This document shows, in pieces, positions 39,337 to 51,094 of a stretch of 64,000 bases of DNA. Under the pieces are notes generated by a model that saw nothing but the letters and a program-made list of their open reading frames with translations, made no database searches and was not told the DNA's origin. Source of the DNA: Epiperipatus broadwayi (taxonomy: Eukaryota; Onychophora; Udeonychophora; Euonychophora; Peripatidae); assembly GCA_028023455.1 (NCBI GenBank), contig JAQFVV010000952.1, positions 62,001 through 126,000 of the forward strand. The letters are read 5' to 3'. The position numbers and the translations under genes are program-made. Within the stretch, counting starts at the first letter, position 1; each line of letters starts with the position of its first letter.

Positions 39337-40955
39337 AGAGACCGTGTCCTGCATAACAGATTCACATTAGTGGTTAACATTTCATTTTATTTAGTTTGCA
39401 CAATTTTAATTTTTTTTACATTTATTTAAAAAAAAAAAATTTTTTTTTAAAAATTAGATGACCATGGATTCTAAATTCTCCGTTCACATTTAGTACAAAG
39501 TAGTAATACATCAGCGTGTCTAAACATTTAACCAACTGATGTATATAAAGAATAAACATTTTATTTCTTCTTTAAAAAAAAATTTAAAAAACATTCTATA
39601 TTAAAATGGATATCAAAGAAACAATTACAAAAAGACTGATTCGATGTCTTACTCCAATGACATACGGAGAGAAAAAAGATTGAGTTTATTTCTCTTTATA
39701 AATAACAATTTAGATATCTAATAAAATAATATTTTATTACATTAGTAGAGCTTGCTGGGAATAGCATTAAACTGTAAGCTGTTATATAAAAAAATATATC
39801 ACTTAATTATCAAGCAAACCAGCAGCTTTAGTTGGACTTTCAACTAAAATCATACCTTATAAAAACTATAATGTGAATTAGCAAAATTAAATTATTTTAA
39901 CTAATCACGAAATAACAAAAGAATCCGTTACTCAGGCCAAAGATCCTTGAGTAGAATCATGTCCCTATGGCTTACATATTAGATAGGCAAAAGAGAAAAG
40001 CAAAACTATGTCGGGTTATAAAATATATGAACACAAATGAAAGAAGAAATGCAAGTAGGGTCATACGAGCCGGTTCACAGACACTCGCATGCCTATTTTA
40101 ATGAAGAAAAAGGGAAATCGGTATGTCCACCTGTCATGATCATATACCAAAAAGAAATAGGAATTACGGAGAGCCATCATGTCCGCCTGTATGGATACCA
40201 TGCCGACTAACCAACTATACCTCTACTACCACAGATGTATGCGTAACTGGGAGCCCACTCCGAACACCAAATGAATGACCGTTTTAGGTCTGTCCACACT
40301 ACTCCAAGCATTCTTTATTAACCCAAGATATTATAATCATCAAATATGAACTAATTATAATTAAATAGCCTTAAATGATCTAATACTGCATAGAGATTAA
40401 CCTGCGCAACCAATTACTTTATGTAAATATTTAACTAACAAAAACCAAACATATAGAATAAAAAAATTACTTCTCGAATAAATTCCTCCTTCCCACTTTC
40501 CTAACTTTTTTAAAAAAAGGCATGATAATTAACTAACGCTATCCAGTGGCACTGTTACTAGGTCAAAAATATATAGCATTTTTATTTTGTTTTAATTTAA
40601 AGAAATCTAAAATTATAGAATCCCATCCTGGGAAATCTATAATAAAACTATTTAAAGAATTACGGTAGGTTTATTTTGAAATACATATTATAACAGGGCT
40701 GATTTCAAACCCTGTTCTAAGTCATAGGGTGATACCACCGAGCATACATATATACTCAAATCAAGCGTAATATTAAGTTAAATTATTATTTTTTTCTCAT
40801 TGTTATTTTGTATGTGTGTGTGTATATATTTTAAGTAAGTAAATAAAAATAGACTGAAACATAAGAGGGACGGGGGATTATATGGTTTGTGCTCTTATAT
40901 TTTGTTTATACACGTGTTTATATTGCTGCATGAGTGAGTAAATGTAATAGTTTCG

Positions 40956-41213
40956 AAAAAGGAAATTGATTCCAAGATGGATGACTAAAGGAAAGATTTT
41001 ACAAATTCTAAAAGATATGTTAATTGGAAATAAAAAATTCAGAAAGTTATAGATCACTATCTCAAGGAAAAAAGCTATTTTAATTTAAAAAGAAATTAAT
41101 TCCAAGATGGTAGACTAAGGAAAGATTTTACAAATTCTAAAAGATAAGTTAATTCCAAAGAAAAAACCCGAAAAGTTGCAGATCGCTTTCTTGAGACAAA
41201 GCCATTTTAATTA
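40956..41213. repeat. ~130-bp diverged tandem duplication
   Basis: Copies at 40956-41086 and 41087-41213 share ATTCCAAGATGG, GGAAAGATTTTACAAATTCT and a GCAGATCGC/ATAGATCAC block. The divergence shows an old duplication. It lies inside TGTAAC copy 3. Confidence 0.85.
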
Positions 41214-42277
41214 ATAATATAAAATGTTATAAATAAGAGACAATGAATAGTCGAGTGTAGATCTCAAGGTAAAACTGAAATTCCTGAACATAGATAAAAA
41301 CAAAGAAAAGAAAAGTTATTGAAAAGATTTTCTATTTGCAAACCATGTGGTTTAATTAAAAAGAAAAGAACAATAGCATGATTAATTGGAGTTGGAAAGC
41401 TGAACTTTGAAGGAAATTCTAGAACTGTGACTGCCATGAGCAGGATCGAAGGAAAATTAGTAAAAGAAAAAAGATTTATATATCTTAAAATCATAAACAG
41501 GCTGGGGTAGAAGAACAGAATGGACTGGGCTTTGTCATCCATCCTGCAGAGATACTATTGTCGCTGTCTATGTAGGAGCGAAGCCTTTCCTAAAATTATG
41601 GAAAGAACAGCATTCACCGGACACCATTGATTGCCTTACGGAAGCCTACAAAAGAAAGAAATCATTTACTCATAACATCACAGCATGAAGCCAGTGGAAA
41701 ATTACCATTAATCTACACCCGGGTGAGATAAAGTAGGTAACTCAAATATTTTCGTAAATGACAGGAACCTCTTGAATGAGAACATATCTTAATATAATAA
41801 TGTGTAAAAGGGTTGAAAGTAAATAGAGACAGTTGAAATAATGCCCTATATAACTATACGCCTAAATAGACAGGATAATGTCTGATTGCAATTATTTTCA
41901 TGCTATGATATATATATATGTTTTGTTTGTTACATTTATGAACTTATGCGAGTGTGTATTTACATGCGGGTCATTTAAGTATTCGGGCACAAGCCAATAT
42001 CCAATTGCGAGATTCTATTGGGTTTTATTATTTTTTTGTACTAATAAATGTTAAGTAGTGTTTTAAATATAACTGTGGGTGTTTAGTATTAATTTCTTAG
42101 AGTAGCATTAAGAACAAAAGTAAGAAAGTAAAACGAATCGTTTATGCGCTCCATGTGCATTTGATCTGTTTCCTCCACCTCTTTCCCACAGTCAATGACC
42201 ACTACCCCTGAGTGAGCTAACCAGAGGTATAAGCTCTAATCACTAGAAATAGATACTCGTTCTCTCCCAGCATAATT

Positions 42278-42297
42278 CTTACTTACTCGTAAGTAAG
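42278..42297. repeat. Perfect 9-bp-arm hairpin
   Basis: CTTACTTAC and GTAAGTAAG are separated by TC, inside TGTAAC copy 3. Confidence 0.9.
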
Positions 42298-43787
42298 ATT
42301 GGCACTTGGAGTCAAATTGACGTTCATAAATATGCTGGGCGAATAATAAGAGTACATTGCCAAACCAACTATATATATATATATGTTCGCATCATAATTT
42401 TCGTTTAAATAAAAAGAGCAGAAACTTAGATTTGAAATACGTAATAAACGTATACCATGTATATACGTGTTTACGCTGGGTACAAACAGTTACAGTATAT
42501 TCTACATAACTTCACTTGCGAAAATAAAAAAATTGATCTACTTATTTTTATTCTAAAATTAATTCAGTCTTTGCTAAAACTCCCTTCCCCTTGTGAACAT
42601 AATTTGCTCTATTAGAAAACTATGATCTTTGGGCCCCTGCGAGTGAAGTTTGTCAAAATAAAAAAAAAATCAAAGCATGAAACCTCATACTAAAATTAAT
42701 ATACAAAAACAAATAAATATTTTCATATTAAAAAATCAAACATATTAAAATTGTGGTGAGCTTGATTTATTAAAAAAACATTATAAATAATATAAAAAGA
42801 AAAGGGTTAAAGAGTCAGTTAAAAAGATTTCCAATAAATATTAACTTTTGACATTTTTTTAAGCTTTAAAAAATTACATTTATATTCTAAGGATAATTTT
42901 GAAAATCTGGACAACAGGATTTAAGCTATTTGGAATTTACCTGGAGTTCCCCGGAATGAATGTGTGGGTGAACGTTGATGGCTGGTGGCATTTGAAGGCA
43001 GGTTTTGGCAGCAGCATATTAGAAGATTTCACATCTCATGAAAGGACGGGCGGCGATTTTCCCTTTTTCCTACTCGCTCAACATTTCAACTGGCATGGAG
43101 ACATTCTCAAACTCTTTCTCTTCTGTTTTTCTTTTTTCTTTCTTTAAAAAAAGACTACTATTTATACCTTAGCATTGGTATTTGAATTATCTACTGCCTG
43201 AGGTGATTTTCCTTTAGATCTTCTATGAAACAATAAGAAATCATACTTTTGTTCTAATTTTAGAAAGTTTATACCTCGATAAGGATCGATAAAAATTTTA
43301 GTATAATTTTTATCTAACAATGTAGAATCTCTATTAATCAATAGAAATTCCAAAGCAATGGATTTTGTTAATTTATCAGTACTTTGATGTAACATTTAAT
43401 TTAAACTTTCTTATCGATGTACAAATCTTTCAATAAAAGCCATTTTTGATTCTTAAAAGAAAAATTAGACATTTTAAATATATATATATAAACATATCAA
43501 AAAAAAATTCAAAACTTATTATTTGAATCTTTTTTTCTTTTTAATAAATACAATAAGTTAGTGTGTTAGTAGTAATTTATTCAGGATAGTTATGTTAAAA
43601 AAATGTTTTAAAAATAAAAAAACAAACAAACATTGAAAAAATACATTTCACTACATAGGTGGGCTTTAAGTAAACCCCCTTAGTAAGTAATTAGGTGGGT
43701 GAGACAGTGAAACGGCAAATCTGAATCAGATTCGCCATTTCAATAGTTATGTGATCACAATTTATTCATATATATATACTTATATTT

Positions 43788-46264
43788 TGTAACGGAATGG
43801 GTCCTGACTTTACATGACGGTAGACTGAGTACGCCGTCAGAGTGGGTGAGAAAGCCTATCTAGGATTTATAAATATACAGACTTATGTTCACTCCGATCT
43901 TACTTCTAGAAGATGATGTATTAGCACACAAACATATGTCACAAATCTACCTGTATACTCATCTCTTTTCTCCATCTTTAACTTCCGTTAATCCCAGAAT
44001 TCGACCTTAGGGAGAATATGCATAATATTCTATTTCAAAGAAGATCAATATCACTATTTATAATGTGCAAGCATTTGATAAAGTGAGAATTGAATATAGA
44101 AAAAACCCCTTAAACGATAGTCTTTAATTTAAAATCATATATTTAACAAATTTATTCACAATTAACATAATTCAGGCAACAAAGTTATAATGACAATAAA
44201 TAATTTGTTTAGATATAGATAAATATTCTTTTATTATTATGGTTAATATTTATTAATCCAAAACATCAGAATAATCATTCAATATAAATACTAACAAAAA
44301 AATATATTAAAACTTGTTAATTTACTCTTGCTTGATAATTTAAACTTTATCAAAATCGTAATTCATTATCTCCAAAAATTTTATTAATTAGTTCATATCA
44401 CTAATTTGGTGGTGATATGGGATCTCCCTTCTACTGTGTTTGTTTCTACAAAGATTGTGTAATAAGGTAAAATCTCACTTCTCCCCTGGTGTTGTTTAAA
44501 TTCATCCACAAGCAAGTTCCTGAAGCTATATTTTATTTCAATTTAATAATAAAGCTAATAATGCTTTTCTATTTTCTAACATATTAAGAGATTACATCTT
44601 CCTTCAAACTATGATAAAAGGAAATAAATAAATAAAAAAAAAAAACAGATAAAATAAAAATGAAAATATGATGCTAAACAAAAATCAATTGAATCCATAA
44701 GGAAAATGACCTAAAAGAATTATAAATATCCTCATTAATCCACTTCATATTTCTATTGGTGAGGATCAACTGTTCTAGATACTTGATGGTGATCAAAATT
44801 TCTCTCTTTGTATGACCTGCATTGAGATGTTGAGTTTGCAGCTTCACATTTAAATAGTAAAGTTGGTGTTGTTCGGAGCATAGATGAATAGATGCTATGT
44901 TGAATTAAATTTGGTTTTGGCAGTTATAGTTCCATGGGTGATGAGACTCTTACCAAAGATACTTCACACTTAGCAGTGCATATTTGTATGTGTTTCTAAA
45001 TATGTGGTTGATAAAAGTGGTTCTTGAGTTGGTTGGAAAAAAAGTTATTTGTTGTTAGGAATTTCAAGTTAGAGTTGATCTACTCTCCAGTATGAACTTG
45101 AAAATACACTAGAAATATTGAATAATTGAAAGCTGTTTTTAGGATTTATAATTTAAAATCCTTTCTTTGTCTGGGTTTAAATCTATATACTTTTAATTTA
45201 GCATTAATCCATATCCTATGAGAGATTCTCATTTAATGTTTTTACTTTCATGGCAGCAGATTTTTCTGTTCGAACTGCAAGTTTGATTTTCCGCTCACAA
45301 AATGTACATGTTGGTTAGCTGATAAGAGTTTTTGATCTGATTTTTGAGAAGAAAGTCATTTGTTTATATTTTTTCTAATCAATAAAGTAAGATTGGTCTT
45401 TTTAATGTGAATTTGGTGATTTCAAATGACAGGTTCATGTTCATTCATTGAATTAATTATTTACATCATTTGTTGTGATTAATATATTGAAGCTACCTAT
45501 ACATGCTTGCTTTACCATTCACTGTAGTTTAACTAAAGACCCTAAGTCCAACCATAGTGAATGCAGAGTAAATTAAATAGAAACTTAAAAGCATTTAATA
45601 ATAGCAAAGTACATTCAAGAAATTTTATAAAATAAAAATAAAAGATTTAAATTTTAGATAGCAAAGAGAAATTCCTGGAATCACAGAATTCATTAGAGAA
45701 AAGATTATAACTTAGATAGGAATAATTAATTAAAAATGTATTTTAAAATATAAGATAGCGAAACAATGGGATTGGAATGCAAGATGGCCAATGAGTGGAT
45801 ATAAATTGACAGCTTGTCTTTTGTTCTCTCTCTTGTACCTGCGAAAGCTCTACCACTTGGATTGAAAGCTGCCATAAAGAAAGCTTTTGAATTGGAAAAG
45901 AAATAAATAAGATTAGTTTTTGGACAGAGCTCTCCACATAAATATATTAGCCCCCTGCTGAATAAGATCATGAATCACCAACATTCTGTAGATGAGATAT
46001 ATAAGAAAAATTTAAATGGATGAGTAGACTTTTTCCCCTCTCTCTCTTGGCCATTTCCTGTTTTCTGGAGCCGGAATGATGTAGCAAAAAAATGTAGAGT
46101 GCCAGAAAAATATTTGCCTGACCAATGTCTGCTTCTATTAATGGATAACCGAGGTGGAAAGTAAAATATAAAAAGATAGATGTGTAGAGGACCAAAATTA
46201 TAAGCTATCAGTACCAGCTGTGGACTAGAATATTTCTATGGCTATCTAAGCAAAGACATACACA
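43788..46264 (+). mobile_element. TGTAAC-family element, copy 4 (3' end uncertain)
   Basis: It starts TGTAACGGAATGGGTCCTGA, only 45 bp after the end of copy 3. A 5' inverted repeat TGACGG/CCGTCA (43815-43820 and 43834-43839) occupies the place where other copies have a hairpin. The family landmark CATGGCAGCAG lies at about 45250. The preceding four bases are ATTT (43784-43787). A matching CA|ATTT occurs at 46263-46268, about 1 kb after the landmark as in copies 1 and 5. However, no terminal hairpin is visible there, so this end is a guess. No coding motif was found in short ORFs at 45726-46195. Confidence 0.45.
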
Positions 46265-46479
46265 ATTTCAAAAGTTATCTGTAACTTAACCTTTTATTAG
46301 TTGTCTAGTTACTCTTCATAATATTATAATCAATGAAAAACATATACACCTGAATTTCATTTTATGGGGTAGATAGCTTCTGCAGAAAACCCCCATTAAA
46401 AAATTGCACAAAAATAGACTTAACTTACCTTGAAAAATGGGAGATAGGTTCTGTAATTTTCAGAAATTGGATAAAAAGC

Positions 46480-47410
46480 AAATATTTGAAAAAAATTAAT
46501 ACAAGACAAATGTTTTTTTATTTTTTTTATTAACTACAGTATTTAATTTTATGTTTTTTCATACATATTTTAATCATTACCGCTATTTGACAATATACAT
46601 TCATTTGTGAACTGGTAAAAAATCAGATGTGCCACAAGAGTAAGTGCAACTAGCCCCACTTTCAATCTTGTGCTGTGATAATGGTTTTCTATTGACAATG
46701 TAATCAGTGATTAAACTTTAAGATGATTTTACTAATTGTTTATAATGCCCATGATATCTAGACATATAACTATTGGAATTTAAGAGATTGTTCATTGCAA
46801 GAAACTCTCAGATTTCAGCATTTTCTGATGTTTGTCTTTGTCTCACACATCAACTTAAAATCTATGATTAACTGATTTTTATTACTGAAATAAATTGTAA
46901 ATGTTCATATTTTGTTTCTATATTAAAAAAATGAGATCGCAATCAAAACAAAAAGATTATACATTATCATTAGAAAAAATATTTTCAGTTTACAAAATCA
47001 ATGAAATCTATGTTATTTATTTTAAAAATCTAAAAGATTATTTATTTCTGTTATATCTAACAAAATACATTTTAAAAGTTTAAAATTTTTAAATATTTAT
47101 TGCGATATTTTTATACATAAGTATAAATCTATTATTATTATTATTTATTCATTGCTATAAGGAAGTTATTTACATACAAGCTGGGTTTCCAAATACTGCT
47201 TCAGGCCATATTCATGTTAGCTGCTAATATAACATTATATTTTTGAAAGAAAACAAGTATTTCAAGTCAAAATAAGTTATTAATAATTTAAATTTTTTGA
47301 TATCTAATAAATATAGTGAAATATGAAAGATATTAAGAAAAACATGAACCGCATAACTACAAAACCGCATTATAATAATCCATATAAAACGAGACCCAGG
47401 TATATGTACA
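46480..47410 (-). repeat. Right member of a distant ~1-kb inverted repeat
   Basis: This is the reverse complement of 33155-34170. The match covers almost the whole length with point differences and small gaps. One shared block is ATCAAAACAAAAAGATTATA near 46942. Others are AGCTGCTAATATAACAT near 47221 and AAAACGAGACCCAGGTATA near 47386. The short plus-strand ORF at 46901-47083 is not kept in the other copy, so it is not taken as coding. Confidence 0.8.
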
Positions 47411-48530
47411 TTTAGGTTTTTTATATATGTGTGTGATTTAAGGTTTTATAAATATGTTATTAAATGTTACTATCAAAATTTTTGATTTTTTTTCTCATAT
47501 AATGGTAATTCATCTAGATCCCTAGATAAGATAAGTTGACGCAAGGGTGTGATCACTTTTTATATAAATCTCAAAATTGAATGATAAATTGTAATTTTTT
47601 TTTTGCAAAGCAAAAGTGGTGAAATACTGTTTTTTTAAATTTTATTTTATCTTAGAAAAGAAATGGCCGAAGCACAAAAGTCATTCTAAATTGGTTTTTT
47701 TTTTGGTTTGTTATAAAGAAAATCAATAGATCATTTTTCATTTCAGTTGCTTAAAAAAAAAGGCAAAATGATTTAAAGTAAACTCAGCTTACATTTTTTT
47801 AAAGAAATTTTTCACATTCTGTTTTTCATCTGAATTATAATCACATATGCTTATATATGTATTCATTCAATTAAGGTGAAATAATGGAATAAATGTTTGC
47901 ATATTTTATGTGGAAGAGGGAGAGAGTGTTTATATAATCAAGAAACACTAAAAACGTTTCATTAATAAGGTGGGTAGAGTTGGTTAAATAGAGCTCCATT
48001 ATCATTTTATTAAGCCACCATTATATGTATATAAATGATTATATAAAGAGATCGATAATATTGAAACAGTTGGATCTAAGTTCGACCCAAGCTTCATGAC
48101 ATCTCACCTTTAGCCTACTTCAAACCCTATCACTAACCATGAATTTCTGAATGTAATGGGGCTTTATACATTCAATACATGCTAATTTTGATTAAAATAA
48201 AATATTATTTAAACATTTGTTAAAGTCAATTATTTTATATTTAAACTAACTTATATTATTAATAACTTCATGATAAATTTATTCATGAAAACATATATAT
48301 TGTAACTGCGTGGATTGGACGTATATATTTATAAATATTTAAATATATATCTTTGTTATAAAGTTTCATTACATTGGAATGTTTTATTTTTACTTTTACC
48401 AGTTTGTTCAAATTTCTGTGATTAAAAGCTACATTCTTTCGATAAGCTTTCAGATCATCCTTTCCCAAAGACAATGGAGAATTTTTATTAAGGACGGTTC
48501 TCAATTAAAATCGTTTATTCAGATTTACAA
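47411..48530. other. Non-coding AT-rich stretch
   Basis: No gene is supported. A minus ORF at 48283-48504 is AT-driven and has no recognised motif. Confidence 0.45.
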
Positions 48531-48556
48531 ATTCATTTTCTAATTAGAAAATGAAT
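48531..48556. repeat. Perfect 26-bp palindrome
   Basis: The sequence reads the same on both strands, with the central TCTAATTAGA and flanks ATTCATTT/AAATGAAT. It lies ~140 bp upstream of the candidate TATA box. Confidence 0.95.
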
Positions 48557-48693
48557 TCAAAGTTAATGGATTTGAAAGTCTTATCGAAAGAATGTATCTG
48601 AAATCAATTAACAAAAATTTTAACTTTTGATAATGTAAAAAGCTTTAGCCTGAAGGCGTCAAGAGTCGGAGTGGCGGGAAACCAGAGGACAAG

Positions 48694-48701
48694 TATAAAT
48701 A
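48694..48701 (+). promoter_or_regulatory. Candidate TATA box of a Pol II promoter
   Basis: TATAAATA is embedded in a locally GC-richer block (GAGTGGCGGGAAACCAGAGG just upstream, GCCCG just downstream). A start site would be expected near 48725. The following ~280 bp are of mixed composition, with two very short upstream ORFs (ATG at about 48803 and 48898), as expected of a leader. Confidence 0.4.
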
Positions 48702-49007
48702 GCCCGAAAAGTTTCAAGAAAGGAGAAGCCATATTTTTTTAGAGAACTTGCTACTAGAAGCTATGTCCATTTAAATTGTGAATTTATATAGTGTCTTCAT
48801 CATGGTGCGTGGCTAACTTTGGGACTCTGATTTCTGGGCTCGAAGTCCCCAGAAAATCTTCAATGTAGCTGCAAAGTAAAACTTTTCCACACCAATCATG
48901 AGCTGCCAAACCTGAAAGAAATTAAACCAAATGCTATTCATATAAGTTAAAATGCATGCCTATGTTTCAACCCAATCGGACTCTGCCATGTAAACTAAGG
49001 AACAACC

Positions 49008-49053
49008 ATGGAAGGAATGGTAATATCTTTCTTTAATGAACCCCAACTTTCTG
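49008..49053 (+). CDS. Candidate first coding exon of an unknown gene
   Basis: The ATG at 49008 lies in a good eukaryotic context (ACAACCATGG). Fifteen codons (MEGMVISFFNEPQLS) plus one base lead to a strong splice donor, CTG|GTGAGTTT, at 49053/49054, so the intron would be phase 1. With the TATA box 310 bp upstream this makes a coherent promoter, leader and exon 1. I do not recognise the N-terminus. A possible continuation is an AAG acceptor at 49901-49903, followed by a frame open for ~32 codons in the right phase, but its pyrimidine tract is distant and the link is speculative. Confidence 0.35.
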
Positions 49054-49287
49054 GTGAGTTTCTGAACTTTACTTTAAACCACCTTTTAAATTAATTACTG
49101 TTAAATTTTTTCTTGTTTTATAATGTCTTAATTTGTATAAGTAATTATCTACTTTTATCTCTAGTCTGTAAAATTAATATTTTGTTAAATTTCCTATCCT
49201 TACGATGGCAGTTTGTTTCACTAACTTTATTATATATTTATTGAATGATTATTAATATCATTTATTTTTGATTATATGCCAATAATA

Positions 49288-49411
49288 CTTCAACTCGATA
49301 ATATCTTTCATTACACTTACCTTATGAAAATAATATAGTATTAAGTTTTATAGTTTAATCATTGCCCATTAAAACTAGATTAATACAGTTCTATTAATTA
49401 TCGAGTTGAAG
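49288..49411. repeat. Short element bounded by perfect 15-bp inverted repeats
   Basis: CTTCAACTCGATAAT at 49288-49302 and ATTATCGAGTTGAAG at 49397-49411 enclose 94 bp of AT-rich sequence. This fits a tiny MITE or a regulatory inverted repeat. It sits in the putative first intron of the candidate gene. Confidence 0.8.
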
Positions 49412-51090
49412 GATTTATTAAATGTTTGCTATTTTTACTAATGGCTGATAATGACTATTAGCCCACTTTCTAACCTATGCTCCCGGCTATTTTATTTGAG
49501 TTCACAAATTTATTCATATTAATATTAAAATGTTTTGCTAAAAATCAATAAAAGGAAAATGAATGTGTTCTAATTTAAATATTATACTTTATACTAATAT
49601 TGAGGGAGGGCATGATATTTAGGGTATGAGTAATATAATTTTATAATTGCATTAAGCACATTTATTTTTAAGCATGTTTGATTTTAATCTGACATGATCA
49701 GGTCATTACATAGAGCATTTCTTATATAATTTGGGTTTTATTAATTAAATACAATGATCATTGAATCATCACTTCCTGAATATTGCTGATGCAAGCTGCC
49801 TCCTGCTTCGTAGGCTTGTCATCGGTGATCTTATTGTCATTTTAATTAGATAGGAAAAAATCACTTCCTCCCTTGCTCGTTATTTTATTAAAAACACCAA
49901 AAGTTCGTGGCTATGTCCCAGCCTGGCTTTTCCAGTATTCCATGGGTTCTTATAGGGCAGAAAAGACTTGTAGAACACAAGCTTCCCATTTCATTTCTTA
50001 AATCATTGACAAGCCATTATATTTCATATTTGTTCTTAATGTTCGTAAGTCGTCAGTTACCATTTATTTCTCAGTTCCAATAAAGCCCAGCTTTCATGCT
50101 CATAAATTGTAATGAATTGATTTTATTAAGGTCAAACAATTTCATATTCATTTATAATTAAATAAGTTCTTTGTTAAACAGTAAAGTTATGCCCTAAATA
50201 TTTATCATGCTTTTCGTGAGTTGATTTATGGATGTGCGAAAATGAATGTAACATCTTTCATTTTAAAATTAGAATCATAATTTATGTCCATGCCAAATAC
50301 CTTTATTTATCTTTGTTTACTTGTCCAGGCATAGATATATAATTCTATAATTGCGTATTGGTTATTGTCATATGAGTATGACTGCCATTATTTATTGTAA
50401 ATTATAACTCCCGTTTTTAAAGACTAGAAGTAATATATATAATATTAATCATAAACAATTTGAACAAAAATATTTATTATAATTAAACATCTTAAATAAC
50501 ATATTTGATTTTAACTGTCTTAATTATTTAATAACTATTTTAATATCAATGCTCGCTGTCTGTATTGGCAACCTGAACATACATATATGAATTGGATTTA
50601 TAAATATCCAGTCATTTTATTGTACATTAGTAGAGTTAGATCAGGGGTCTTAGAAATCATCATCCATTAAACTAGTTCCTTGGCGCATAGTCATGTGCCG
50701 TCGACATATGTTATCCATTGATTTGATCTGAACTCGTAAGTTGGGTTTGAATTCAGTTTGGTCTTCGGTTTAATTCTTTGGTTTAACTAGGTTTGAATCT
50801 GACCGCATCTTAGGTTGTTGGGGGTGACGTGTGACTGGTACAATATAAAGGAATTTCTTTTTAATCTACTAAGTTTTACCTCCGTCTCTTAAAGTTTTGT
50901 AGCATTAAAATTTAGATATAAGTATTTAATTTCAGGCTTGATTTTTTTTTAAATGTATTGCTATTCCATCTTAATTGTTCTTGTGTTACTTGGGGAATCA
51001 GAAATAGCTTCGGAATTGTGTCTTAGTTCTATCTCTAGGATTGGTGGGCTTCTTTTACGGATGTCTCAGGATAAGACTCCTGAAATCTAC
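49412..51090. other. No supported gene; two GC-richer patches
   Basis: Patches of mixed composition lie at about 49780-50080 and 50640-50850. The first contains short open frames on both strands. The second has degenerate GGTTTGAAT-type direct repeats (about 50745-50805). Neither gave a recognisable protein or RNA. Confidence 0.4.
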
Positions 51091-51094
51091 ACAT

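Larger units (their letters stand above)
38850..43742 (+). mobile_element. TGTAAC-family element, copy 3 (4.9 kb, longest)
   Basis: The element is flanked by an exact ATAG duplication (38846-38849 and 43743-43746). This is more informative than the TA-rich duplications of copies 1 and 2. The start TATACCAGTCAAAAAACGTC has lost the first G but aligns with CAGTCAGAATCGTCTATC of copy 1. A GGCAGCAGCAT tract lies at about 43006. The end is a strong hairpin: arms 43709-43723 and 43727-43741, 13 of 15 paired, loop 3. A CATGTCCGCCTG block near 40168 resembles ATTATGCCCGCTTG near 52073 in copy 5. It contains the ~130-bp tandem duplication at 40956-41213 and a perfect hairpin at 42278-42297. Its excess length suggests internal insertions. 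The 77-codon minus ORF at 43162-43395 has no recognised motif. Confidence 0.66.

Noticed and set aside
43162-43395. 77-codon minus-strand ORF near the 3' end of TGTAAC copy 3
   Set aside because: The corresponding region of copies 1 and 5 is not open in this frame and the peptide has no known motif.
45525-45575. CATTCACT / AGTGAATG inverted repeat as a possible 3' end of TGTAAC copy 4
   Set aside because: The arms are short, the loop long, and it is not followed by the expected ATTT duplication.
49780-49850. Short minus-strand frame with balanced composition, ending in a stop near 49750
   Set aside because: Only ~23 codons, a weak acceptor and no supporting neighbour; kept as non-coding.
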